Shown here: one piece after another, positions 16,642-23,121 of the stretch
How the letters are laid out: each line of letters starts with the position of its first letter
Position numbering within the stretch: position 1 is the first letter of the stretch
Origin: an uncultured Oscillospiraceae bacterium
GTDB taxonomy: Bacteria > Bacillota > Clostridia > Oscillospirales > Oscillospiraceae
Direction: 5' to 3'
Length of the DNA: 32,928 nucleotides
Assembly (NCBI GenBank): GCA_934655935.1
Contig: CAKUHJ010000005.1
Location: forward strand, 1-32,928
Notes under the pieces: generated by a model
Seen by the model: the letters and a program-made list of their open reading frames with translations, nothing else
What the model was told of the DNA's origin: nothing
Databases searched by the model: none
Made by a program: the position numbers and the translations under genes

Positions 16642-16793
16642 TGTCGAAAAAGTCTTTTCGCCCCGCTGCGTCCGGTTTTCTGAACTTCAAAAAGCTCAGA
16701 AAACCGCTTGATTGAACGTGAAGGGGGCTTTTTGCCCCCTTCACTCTTCCCCCGCTGCTCTGTCGCAGAGCTGCAGATCATCGCTTTTCGACA
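16642..16793. repeat. Intergenic multi-hairpin palindromic element
   Basis: The block is bounded by 9-bp inverted repeats TGTCGAAAA (16642-16650) and TTTTCGACA (16785-16793). Inside are perfect hairpins: CGAAAA/TTTTCG (16645-16660), an 11-bp CGGTTTTCTGA/TCAGAAAACCG (16673-16683 with 16696-16706), an 11-bp GTGAAGGGGGC/GCCCCCTTCAC with a 5-nt loop (16718-16744), and GCTCTG/CAGAGC with a TCG loop (16757-16771). CCCCGCTGC also occurs twice (16661-16669 and 16750-16758). No open frame of note is present. It could be a small palindromic repeat (REP or MITE-like), a structured 3' UTR, or a small RNA; copy number in the genome is unknown. Confidence 0.7.
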
Positions 16794-16816
16794 GTCTCAC
16801 GGCATGGCTGTCCGAG

Positions 16817-17803
16817 TCAGAACATTTCCTTTGACAGCTCGTCAATACATTCGCTGACGCAGTCGTAAACGCCGGGGAAGGTGCTGTCCGGGCCGCCCAT
16901 GGTCGTGCTCGGGATAAAATAGAGCTTGCCGCAGGCCTCGCAGATTTCGCGGGTGTACTTCATGCAGTTTTCCTTCGTCCAGTCCGCCCGGTCCACAAGG
17001 CCGTTGTCAATGCCGCCCTGGAAGGTGATTTTTCCGCCGTACCGGCGGATCAGCTCCGGCAGATTGTTGGTGCTCATCGCACCCTGCCAGATATCCATGC
17101 CCATCTCGATCATAAACGGCACGAGGTTTGCGGCGTAGGAATCGCTGTGATGGATAATCAGCTTCACGCCGTTTTCCTTCCAGAAGCCGTAGATTTTCTG
17201 ATAGGCCGGAAGCAGGAACTCCCGGAACATGTCCGGAGAAATAAAGGAGGATTTCTGGCTGCCCCAGTCGTCATGATGGAACAGCGCATCCGGATGGTAG
17301 TGGCGGATAATTTCGCGCGCGTGCGCAAGCTCCCACTCCACCTGATAGTCGATGATCTCGTGCATCTCATCCGGGTATTCATAGAAGCCGGCCATGCACT
17401 CCTCCATGCCCATAAAATAGTGCAGGCGCTCAAAAATACCCGGCGCCTCCGTCGGCGCGACGAAGTACTCATTGCGGTCAATCGCCTCTACCTGCCGCAC
17501 GAACGGCTCCCATTCCTCCTCGGAATGCTCCGTTGTCGGCGCATGGAGGAAGTCGCGCCAGCGCTCGACGTCCTTGATGAGCACGCACTCCGGGCTGGTG
17601 TCCGGGAACGGACCCGGCACATACTCCGGCCAGCAGATTTTTACGCCCCAGGCGTTGACGACGGTCTGCCCCCTCGGGCAGCCGAAGGAGGTCGCCGCGC
17701 GGATGGGGTCGGATACAATTTTGCAGTAGTCGTACTGGTTTACAAAGCGGTCGGGCTTGCCGCCGCGGATGGTTTCGAGAAGATTCTGTTTTCTTGTCAG
17801 CAT
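16817..17803 (-). CDS. Uroporphyrinogen decarboxylase-fold protein (URO-D/MtaA superfamily), function unknown
   Basis: The 328-residue protein belongs to the URO-D/cobalamin-methyltransferase superfamily, as shown by DALFHHDDWGSQ, SPDMFREFLLPAYQKIYGFWKENGVK and ITFQGGIDN. It is not the heme enzyme: the N-terminal region lacks the usual RPVWxMRQAGR motif. The Zn ligands of MtaA/MtbA-type methyltransferases (HxC and a later Cys) are also missing; the HxC position reads HSD (H219-S220-D221), and the distal site region is STTMGG near residue 301. A methyl transfer or lyase role is therefore uncertain. The start at 17803 has GAGG 8 nt upstream. It is the last gene of the accessory cluster, 139 bp after the transporter, and no corrinoid protein is nearby. 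Confidence 0.72.
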   Translation of the reverse strand: MLTRKQNLLETIRGGKPDRFVNQYDYCKIVSDPIRAATSFGCPRGQTVVNAWGVKICWPEYVPGPFPDTSPECVLIKDVERWRDFLHAPTTEHSEEEWEPFVRQVEAIDRNEYFVAPTEAPGIFERLHYFMGMEECMAGFYEYPDEMHEIIDYQVEWELAHAREIIRHYHPDALFHHDDWGSQKSSFISPDMFREFLLPAYQKIYGFWKENGVKLIIHHSDSYAANLVPFMIEMGMDIWQGAMSTNNLPELIRRYGGKITFQGGIDNGLVDRADWTKENCMKYTREICEACGKLYFIPSTTMGGPDSTFPGVYDCVSECIDELSKEMF

Positions 17804-17942
17804 TTTTCTTACCTCAGTTGAAGCGTTGGCCATGCCGCAGGCTCAGGCCATGGTGGGAACGGGCGGCCGCGGCCTGCAGCCGCCCCCGATGCACTGTGAT
17901 TCGGAGCCGGGCTCCGGTTCTGCGTCCTTCCTGCCGGAGGGC
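17804..17942 (-). other. Spacer with two GC-rich hairpins between transporter and URO-D-like gene
   Basis: The 139-bp spacer has no coding frame of note. It holds two perfect inverted repeats: CGGAGC/GCTCCG with a 3-nt loop (17902-17916) and GGGCGGC/GCCGCCC with an 11-nt loop (17861-17885). Neither is followed by a T-run on the minus strand, so they look like RNA-stability or processing structures rather than terminators. Confidence 0.5.
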
Positions 17943-19049
17943 TCAGTCCTCCGCCTTCTGCATCTTTTTCTGCCGGAAGAGCTTCGTGAAAACGAGGCAG
18001 GCAATAAACAGGATGCCGGCGTAGGAGCTCAGAAGGTTTACCCACTTCATCAGGAAGCCGAACGGCCCAAGGAAGGTAAAGCCATACGCGGCCAGCGTCA
18101 GCAGCGCGCAGAGGGGCTTATACCACTTGCTCTTTTCCGGGCAGACGTTGGCGACCACCTGCCAGGCCATGCCGGCGGCTGTCGTATAAATGGCAAGCTC
18201 AAGAATCAGCGCATAGATCTTGCCGAACACGGGGCCGAGGGCCATGCCGAGCGTAACCACGGGAACCGAACTGCCCGCAATCACGGAGGCGTTCAGAATG
18301 AAGGCGAAGATGAGCATGATCTTGAAGATGAACAGCGAGCCCTCGCCGGAGACGTTGCCAAGCAGAAGCTCTTTTTTGCTCGTGCCTTCGCGGGCTGCAA
18401 CCGTCGCAAGGTAGCCGCAGGTCATCACGATGACCAGGCCGAACTCCATAAAGCCCGCCAGAATCGGACTGGAGGAAATCCGCATGTCCTTGCTGGCCTC
18501 GATCAGCTTCGCGCTGCCCTCCATCAGGCTGTCGGAGTGGGCAAAGAGCGAGTAAACGCAGACAATCAGCATGACAATCAGAATGACGGGCGCAATGTTG
18601 CCGATGATATCAATCAGCTTCTTCGCACCGAGAATGACCGTGATGATGACCGCCGCAAGCATGATGATCGTGCCGATTGAAATCGGAATGCCGAAGCTGG
18701 TGTTGAACGTCGTGGCCGCGCCGGAGAACATGGTGCCCGTGAACAGGAAGAGCATCAGCACCGTGAACCACTGAAACACCGTTCCGAGTACCCCGCCGCA
18801 GTAATGGCGGAACATGCTGCCCATGTCGTGCAGGCCGTAGTCGCCGCAGTCCTTGGAAACAAGATAGATCAGGCTGATGGTCAGCACGCAGGAAATCAGC
18901 TGGCTGAGAATGCCCCATATGCCGAGCGAGCCGTGGTACTGCAGAAGGCCGATGCCGGTGCCGAACGATGCGCCGACGCCGTAGGAAATGTAGGCTCCCC
19001 CGAGCACCATAATTTCCCGCCAGCGAGGCTTCTTTTGAAGGTTTTCCAT
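17943..19049 (-). CDS. YkvI-like polytopic membrane transporter (APC/LeuT-type fold)
   Basis: The 368-residue protein is highly hydrophobic with about ten predicted membrane helices and a short basic C-terminus (KLFRQKKMQ). The first helix carries GGAYISYGVGASFGTGIGLLQ, a glycine-rich discontinuous-helix pattern like that of YkvI and other amino-acid/polyamine/organocation-type carriers. I infer a sodium- or proton-coupled uptake carrier for a small organic substrate, most likely that of the neighbouring enzymes. No ATPase or binding protein is encoded nearby. AAAGGA lies 11 nt before the start. It follows the flavoenzyme gene by 111 bp with a GC-rich hairpin between. Substrate is unknown. 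Confidence 0.65.
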   Translation of the reverse strand: MENLQKKPRWREIMVLGGAYISYGVGASFGTGIGLLQYHGSLGIWGILSQLISCVLTISLIYLVSKDCGDYGLHDMGSMFRHYCGGVLGTVFQWFTVLMLFLFTGTMFSGAATTFNTSFGIPISIGTIIMLAAVIITVILGAKKLIDIIGNIAPVILIVMLIVCVYSLFAHSDSLMEGSAKLIEASKDMRISSSPILAGFMEFGLVIVMTCGYLATVAAREGTSKKELLLGNVSGEGSLFIFKIMLIFAFILNASVIAGSSVPVVTLGMALGPVFGKIYALILELAIYTTAAGMAWQVVANVCPEKSKWYKPLCALLTLAAYGFTFLGPFGFLMKWVNLLSSYAGILFIACLVFTKLFRQKKMQKAED

Positions 19050-19097
19050 GTGTGAATCCGTCCTTTCTTTTTTCTTCCGTTTGCTTCCCCTGCTGTG

Positions 19098-19126
19098 TTT
19101 ACCGGCCGCCTGCGCGGCCGGGTAAA
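19098..19126 (-). other. GC-rich hairpin between flavoenzyme and transporter genes
   Basis: The repeat pairs TTTACCGGCCGC with GCGGCCGGGTAAA around a 4-nt loop, with one bulged G. On the minus strand the following sequence is purine rich with no T-run, so it is unlikely to be a complete terminator. It may protect or process the upstream mRNA and set the dose of the transporter. Confidence 0.5.
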
Positions 19127-19160
19127 GCCATACTGGATGCGTTCAGGCTGCGCTGCCTTA

Positions 19161-21146
19161 TTAAATATCCATTGCGGTGTTGAAGCCCTGCTCCGTCGCC
19201 GTGCGGATGAGGCCGGGCGCATTGCAGTCGCCGATCCAGGCAAAGTCGATGACCGAATCGCGCAGCGCGTCGACAACCGCGGTTCTGGGCCGCATGCCGC
19301 CGGCGGAGATTACCGTATCGGCCCTGAGCTCGTAGCGCTCCCCGTCCTGCTTTTCGCAGACGACCACGCCGCCGTCGCGGACCTCCACGCACTTTGTGTT
19401 CAGGCGCACGTCGACATGGTTCTTCTTGACATGGAACCAAAGCGCGTCGATCTGCATTGCACCGGTGCCGGGATAGGGCGTGTTCGGGCCGGAGGCAATG
19501 GCGTCGCACATTTCAAGTACCGTGACCTTCTTGCCGTTCTGTGCAAGGCCGATGGCGCACTCCACGCCGGCAAAGCCGCCGCCGATGACCGTGACGGTTT
19601 CTCCCGTCTCCGGCATGCCCTGCTTGTAGAAGTCCACAATGTTCACGGCCTTTTCAATGCCGGGAATCGGAGCGTTGATGGGGTCCGCGCCGACGGCGGC
19701 GACCAGCTTGTCCGGCCGAAGCTCTGCAACCAGCTCCGGCGTTACCTCCGTGTTCAGGCGGACGTCGACGGCGCTCTTCGCGATCTGGCGCTCCAGCCAC
19801 TCGCGGTACATTTTGATGCGGACCTTGAACGGCTCGATTTCAATCACCGGCAGAAGCCCGCCCAGATGGTCCTCCTTCTCGCACAGAATCACCTCGTGGC
19901 CGCGCTGGGCCGCAATCAGCGCGCATTCCATGCCCGCCGGGCCGCCGCCGGCAATCAGAACGCGCTTTTTCTGCGTGGCCGGAAGCTCAAATTTGAAGTC
20001 GCTGTCGCGGCCGACCGTCGGGTTGACCGAGCAGTGCATCGGAAGGTCATAGTAGCCGCCCGTGAGGCAGGCGATGCAGCGAAGGCAGGGGCGGATATCC
20101 TCGCACTTGCCGAACATCGCTTTCTTCGGCAGGTCCGGATCGGCCACCAGCGCGCGGGCGCAGACCACATAGTCAAGCTTCCCCTCGGCAATCCACTGCT
20201 CCATCATCCTGGGGTCCGTGCAGGAGCCGACCGTGCCGACCGGAATGTGCAGGTGCTTTTTGATTTCCGCCGCCTGCTCGACGTTTTTCCCCTCGGGAAG
20301 GTCAAACCAGCTCGGATGGGAGAAATTCGTCGTCTCCGGATAGTGAAGCGAGCCCGCGGTGATATGAATCAGGTCCACGCCGTGCGCCTCGAGCATTTTG
20401 CAGAATGCGATGCTGTCCTCCAGCTGATAGCCCTCGGTCAGGCCCTCCATCCAGGATACGCGCGCCTCGATGACGAAATCCTTGCCGCAGTACTTGCGGA
20501 TGCGGTCGATCACCATACAGGCAAGCCGCGCGCGGTTTTCAAGGCTTCCGCCGAATTCGTCGGTACGCTGGTTGAGAATCGGCGAAAGGAACTGCGCCAG
20601 AAGCCAGCCGTGCCCCGCGTGGACGAGCACCGCCTGGAAGCCGCAGTGCTTCGCGCGGTAGGCGGCCTTGCCGTAGGCCTCGACCACCTCTTCGATGACC
20701 TCTTTGGGCATAGCGGTAATTTTGTGCGTGCGCAGGCCCTTGCCGTCGCCCTGGTCAAAGCTGTCAATGCGGTCGCTGGGGCCGTAGTTGATGCGGTTGT
20801 CGTCGTGGAAGTGCATGCCCGCGTGGTTCAGCTCCAGCGTCGGCACTGCGCCGTGCGCGCGGATTTTCGTTGCGAGCGTGTAGATACCAGGCTCGGAGCG
20901 GTCCTCCCAGAGGTGCAGCTTTTTGCTCCATTCGACCGTGCCGGTCTCATGCACAATGCCCTCGCCGAGCGCAACCGAGGCCGCGCCGCCCATGGCGCGC
21001 CGCTCCAGATGGTCGAAGGTATGGTAGTCGATGTAATTGTGGTCGCTCATTTCCTTCAAGGCGGTCGGCGCCATGAAGATTCGGTTCCGGTAGGTCACGT
21101 TCTTGACCTTCAGCGGGCTGAACAGATGCGGAAAATAGGGATTCAT
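19161..21146 (-). CDS. NAD(P)H-dependent Fe-S flavoenzyme of the Old Yellow Enzyme / 2,4-dienoyl-CoA reductase family
   Basis: The 661-residue protein has the FadH/2-enoate reductase/BaiCD-type layout: an N-terminal FMN-binding TIM barrel (to about 340, with LELNHAGMHF and FLSPILNQRTDEFGG), a 4Fe-4S cluster with C354, C357, C360 and C372, then FAD and NAD(P) Rossmann domains (IAGGGPAGMECALIAA near 400; VTVIGGGFAGVECAIGLA near 510). Such enzymes reduce activated C=C bonds. Two oddities: the cluster spacing is C-x2-C-x2-C-x11-C rather than the C-x2-C-x3-C-x11-C of E. coli FadH, and the usual catalytic Tyr of HGxxGYL is Trp181 (HAGHGWLLAQF). GGAGGAG precedes the start. It lies 30 bp after the PLP-enzyme gene. 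Substrate is unknown. Confidence 0.85.
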   Translation of the reverse strand: MNPYFPHLFSPLKVKNVTYRNRIFMAPTALKEMSDHNYIDYHTFDHLERRAMGGAASVALGEGIVHETGTVEWSKKLHLWEDRSEPGIYTLATKIRAHGAVPTLELNHAGMHFHDDNRINYGPSDRIDSFDQGDGKGLRTHKITAMPKEVIEEVVEAYGKAAYRAKHCGFQAVLVHAGHGWLLAQFLSPILNQRTDEFGGSLENRARLACMVIDRIRKYCGKDFVIEARVSWMEGLTEGYQLEDSIAFCKMLEAHGVDLIHITAGSLHYPETTNFSHPSWFDLPEGKNVEQAAEIKKHLHIPVGTVGSCTDPRMMEQWIAEGKLDYVVCARALVADPDLPKKAMFGKCEDIRPCLRCIACLTGGYYDLPMHCSVNPTVGRDSDFKFELPATQKKRVLIAGGGPAGMECALIAAQRGHEVILCEKEDHLGGLLPVIEIEPFKVRIKMYREWLERQIAKSAVDVRLNTEVTPELVAELRPDKLVAAVGADPINAPIPGIEKAVNIVDFYKQGMPETGETVTVIGGGFAGVECAIGLAQNGKKVTVLEMCDAIASGPNTPYPGTGAMQIDALWFHVKKNHVDVRLNTKCVEVRDGGVVVCEKQDGERYELRADTVISAGGMRPRTAVVDALRDSVIDFAWIGDCNAPGLIRTATEQGFNTAMDI

Positions 21147-21176
21147 ATGCTCTCCTCCTCACATGATCGTCTGAAA

Positions 21177-22361
21177 TCAGAAATGATGATTTTCATATGC
21201 CTCGCGCAGACGGCGGCAGCATTCCGCAATCGTTGCGCGCGTGCAGCCGATGTTCATCCGGACAAAGCCGGCGCTCTCGCCGCCAAAAATATTGCCTATC
21301 TCGATGCCGACGCCGGCTTCGTCCACGAAGAAGCGGTACAGCGCCTCATCGTCCAGGCCAAGCGCCCGGCAATCCAGCCACATGAGATACGTGGCCTCCG
21401 GTCTCTGCACATGAATTTTTGGCATGTAACTGCACAGCGCTTCGTCAAGCGCCAGGTAATTGTTCCAGAGATAGTCCATCAGCGCGTCCACATACGCTTC
21501 GCTTTCCGCACTGCGGTAGGCCGCCTGCAGCGCGGCTGCGCCGAAGACAGAGGGAATAAACTCAAAGCCGAGCGCCGCGGTAAAGCGTTCGCGGAGCGTA
21601 TCGTCACTGCAGATGATGGCCGACATCTGCAGGCCTGCGATGTTGAAGGTTTTAGAAGGCGCGGTCGCCGTGATGGTCCGCGCGCAGACCTCCGGCGAGA
21701 GGGACGCGATCGGGATATGCTTCTGCCCTCTGAAAATCAGGTCCGAATGGATTTCATCCGAAAGAATCAGCACGTCGTTCTGCAGGCAGATTTCCGCGAT
21801 TTTTTCAAGCTCGGCGCGCGTAAACACGCGGCAGAGCGGATTGTGCGGGCTGCAGAGGATGAGAAGCTTCGTATCCTGCATCGCCGCCAGCCGGGAAAGC
21901 TCCGCAAAATCGACGCTCCACCGCTCCCCGTCATGGCGCATCCGGCACTCGCGGACCACACGGTGATTGTGCACGATGGTCCTTCTGAAGGGATAGTAGA
22001 CCGGGCTCATGATGATCACGCCCTCGCCGGGCGCTGCAAACGCGCGGACCGCCATGCTCAGGGCCGGCACAACGCCGCTGGTATAGGTAATCCAGCCCGG
22101 ATCAATTTTCCAGCCGTTGCGCTTTTCCTGCCAGGCGGCAACCAGGGCCGCGCTATCCTCGCTGAGGGTGCTGTAGCCATAGATCGGGTGTGCGGCGCGT
22201 TTCTGCACCGCCTCTACAATTGCCGGCGGACAGGGAAAGTCCGTGTCCGCAACCCACATCGGGATGGCGTCCGGCCGCTGCGGGAATTCCTCCTTGTTGC
22301 AGTCCCATTTGTAGCTGAGTGTTCCGTGCCGGTCCGGAACCGAGTCAAAGCAAAAACCCAT
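21177..22361 (-). CDS. MalY/PatB-type PLP enzyme (aminotransferase class I/II; putative C-S beta-lyase)
   Basis: The 394-residue fold-type I PLP enzyme matches the MalY/PatB branch: MWVADTDFPCPP, HPIYGYSTL, CSPHNP near 170-175, SDEIHSDLIF (D202 contacts the PLP ring nitrogen), TAPSKTFNIAGLQ with Schiff-base K237, and GFVRMNIGC with the carboxylate-binding Arg near 368. Characterised relatives are cystathionine or cysteine-conjugate beta-lyases giving thiol, pyruvate and ammonia; true aminotransferases also occur in the family. The usual SPHNPxGRxW reads SPHNPLCRVF here. AGGAG lies 5 nt before the start. It is the first gene of the MarR-controlled operon, which suggests that the pathway starts from, or passes through, an amino-acid-like substrate (inference). 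Confidence 0.85.
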   Translation of the reverse strand: MGFCFDSVPDRHGTLSYKWDCNKEEFPQRPDAIPMWVADTDFPCPPAIVEAVQKRAAHPIYGYSTLSEDSAALVAAWQEKRNGWKIDPGWITYTSGVVPALSMAVRAFAAPGEGVIIMSPVYYPFRRTIVHNHRVVRECRMRHDGERWSVDFAELSRLAAMQDTKLLILCSPHNPLCRVFTRAELEKIAEICLQNDVLILSDEIHSDLIFRGQKHIPIASLSPEVCARTITATAPSKTFNIAGLQMSAIICSDDTLRERFTAALGFEFIPSVFGAAALQAAYRSAESEAYVDALMDYLWNNYLALDEALCSYMPKIHVQRPEATYLMWLDCRALGLDDEALYRFFVDEAGVGIEIGNIFGGESAGFVRMNIGCTRATIAECCRRLREAYENHHF

Positions 22362-22380
22362 GTCCGCTCCTTTCTTGAAT

Positions 22381-22401
22381 ATAAACAGCTTAACTGTTTA
22401 T
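22381..22401. promoter_or_regulatory. Palindromic MarR-type operator in the PLP-enzyme operon leader
   Basis: Perfect 8-bp arms ATAAACAG (22381-22388) and CTGTTTAT (22394-22401) flank a 5-bp centre. It lies about 17-37 nt after the predicted transcription start and 19 bp before the start codon. The same sequence recurs with 17 of 21 matches at 23054-23074 in the marR promoter. This fits a MarR repressor binding both sites. Confidence 0.75.
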
Positions 22402-22424
22402 GAGCTAATCTATTAACTATCCAA

Positions 22425-22452
22425 ATTATATATCTTTCGTTTTTAATGTCAA
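22425..22452 (-). promoter_or_regulatory. Consensus promoter of the accessory operon
   Basis: The -35 box TTGACA (22452-22447) and the -10 box TATAAT (22430-22425) are both perfect, with a 16-bp spacer. This is the strongest promoter in the window by sequence, consistent with a promoter that must be held down by a repressor. Transcription should start near 22418. Confidence 0.85.
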
Positions 22453-22456
22453 TATC

Positions 22457-22486
22457 TTTTGTGCATATTTTCTGAAATGCACAAAA
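22457..22486. promoter_or_regulatory. Perfect 10-bp dyad directly upstream of the -35 box
   Basis: TTTTGTGCAT (22457-22466) and ATGCACAAAA (22477-22486) are exact inverted repeats around a 10-bp AT-rich centre. The near arm is 4 bp from the -35 box, the usual place for an activator or a second repressor. It also overlaps the T-run of the marR terminator, so part of the symmetry could belong to RNA structure. Confidence 0.6.
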
Positions 22487-22512
22487 AAAGCACCGGCATT
22501 TTGGATGCCGGT
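22483..22512 (-). terminator. Intrinsic terminator of marR
   Basis: On the minus strand a perfect 8-bp stem ACCGGCAT/ATGCCGGT (22512-22505 with 22499-22492) with a 5-nt loop is followed by GC and seven T residues (22489-22483). It lies 8 bp after the marR stop codon. Confidence 0.92.
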
Positions 22513-22520
22513 ACAAAAAA

Positions 22521-23033
22521 TCAAATTCTGTCGTTTTGGTCAAGATCAATCACGCGGGCATAGAGCTCCTGATTGTCCTCCACGTCCTTGCAGAACGCCT
22601 CGTTGAGCTTTTCCTGGACGCGGATGTAGGTTTCAAGCTCCGCGTCCGAAAAGTCGTCCAGGCAGCGGCAGCTCCTGCGCAGACAGTTGCGCTCAAAGCG
22701 CGCGTGCGCGTCAAAAATCTGCTGGCCTCTCGGCGTCAGCGTCAGCTTGTACTCCCGGAGATTCTTCGGGTTCCGTTCCTGCTGCAGAAGGCCCTTGCTC
22801 TGCAGCTTGTGGACCATCTGAGAGCAGGCGCTTTTTGTTTTTTTCAGCGACGCAGCCAGCTCCGTCACCGTAATTTCCTGCGCGCGGCCAATCTCCTTCA
22901 GCAGGTGCATCTCTGACTGGTAAAGCGTTTCATCCCCGTACTGGTGCGGAACCGAGTCGTACGCGGCCGTATAATCAAAGCCGGCGTCAAACACAGAGAT
23001 CAGCCTCAGAAACAATTCAAATCTAGCGTCCAT
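22521..23033 (-). CDS. MarR-family transcriptional regulator
   Basis: The 170-residue protein has the MarR winged-helix layout: N-terminal dimerisation helices, then DNA-recognition region ITVTELAASLKKTKSACSQM, VHKLQSKGLLQQERNPKN with the wing REYKLTLTPRGQQIF, and C-terminal helices. MarR proteins are usually repressors released by a small-molecule ligand, often the substrate of the regulated pathway. The start at 23033 (ATG, GGGGT 5 nt upstream) is preferred over a TTG 12 bp earlier. It has its own promoter with an operator overlapping the start site, so it is probably autoregulated, and ends at its own terminator just before the operon it is expected to control. Confidence 0.9.
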   Translation of the reverse strand: MDARFELFLRLISVFDAGFDYTAAYDSVPHQYGDETLYQSEMHLLKEIGRAQEITVTELAASLKKTKSACSQMVHKLQSKGLLQQERNPKNLREYKLTLTPRGQQIFDAHARFERNCLRRSCRCLDDFSDAELETYIRVQEKLNEAFCKDVEDNQELYARVIDLDQNDRI

Positions 23034-23053
23034 TGCGCACCCCAATTCCGCAG

Positions 23054-23074
23054 TTCAGCAGCTTAATTGTTTAT
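23054..23074. promoter_or_regulatory. Second MarR-type operator, at the marR promoter
   Basis: This site shares CAGCTTAA-y-TGTTTAT with the operator at 22381-22401 (17 of 21 positions), although its left arm is degenerate. It begins 1 bp after the -10 box and covers the predicted start site near 23069, a position that would block polymerase. AGCAGC/GCTGCT further out (23057-23062 and 23083-23088) adds a wider dyad. Confidence 0.65.
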
Positions 23075-23075
23075 T

Positions 23076-23104
23076 ATTATAGTGCTGCTTCCACTAAAAT
23101 GCAA
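23076..23104 (-). promoter_or_regulatory. marR promoter
   Basis: A perfect -10 box TATAAT (23081-23076) lies 17 bp from a -35 box TTGCAT (23104-23099). It sits in the 88-bp gap after the hprK stop. A weak AAGCGC/GCGCTT hairpin with GCATTTT nearby might act as an inefficient terminator for hprK. Confidence 0.7.
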
Positions 23105-23121
23105 GCGCAAATCGCCGGCGC

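Noticed and set aside
16642..16793. Insertion sequence or CRISPR array
   Set aside because: There is no transposase frame, no target duplication seen and no regular repeat-spacer pattern; only palindromes of differing sequence.
16817..17803. hemE (heme biosynthesis uroporphyrinogen decarboxylase)
   Set aside because: The N-terminal Arg-rich substrate motif is absent and no other heme gene is near.
19161..21146. Bilirubin reductase (BilR) with a MarR-type regulator nearby
   Set aside because: The MarR gene and OYE fold fit superficially, but the HGDR motif that I recall for BilR is missing and no flavodoxin-like BilS is present.
19095..22403. A plus-strand open frame of 1102 codons opposite the flavoenzyme and PLP-enzyme genes
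   Set aside because: It is antisense to two clear enzymes, is Arg/His/Ala rich with no domain, and arises from the GC-rich codon bias that removes stops on the opposite strand.
22457..22486. NtrC or Rex binding site
   Set aside because: The half-sites are GTGCAT...ATGCAC, the reverse of the NtrC TGCAC...GTGCA, and the spacing and sequence differ from Rex TTGTGAA-N4-TTCACAA.
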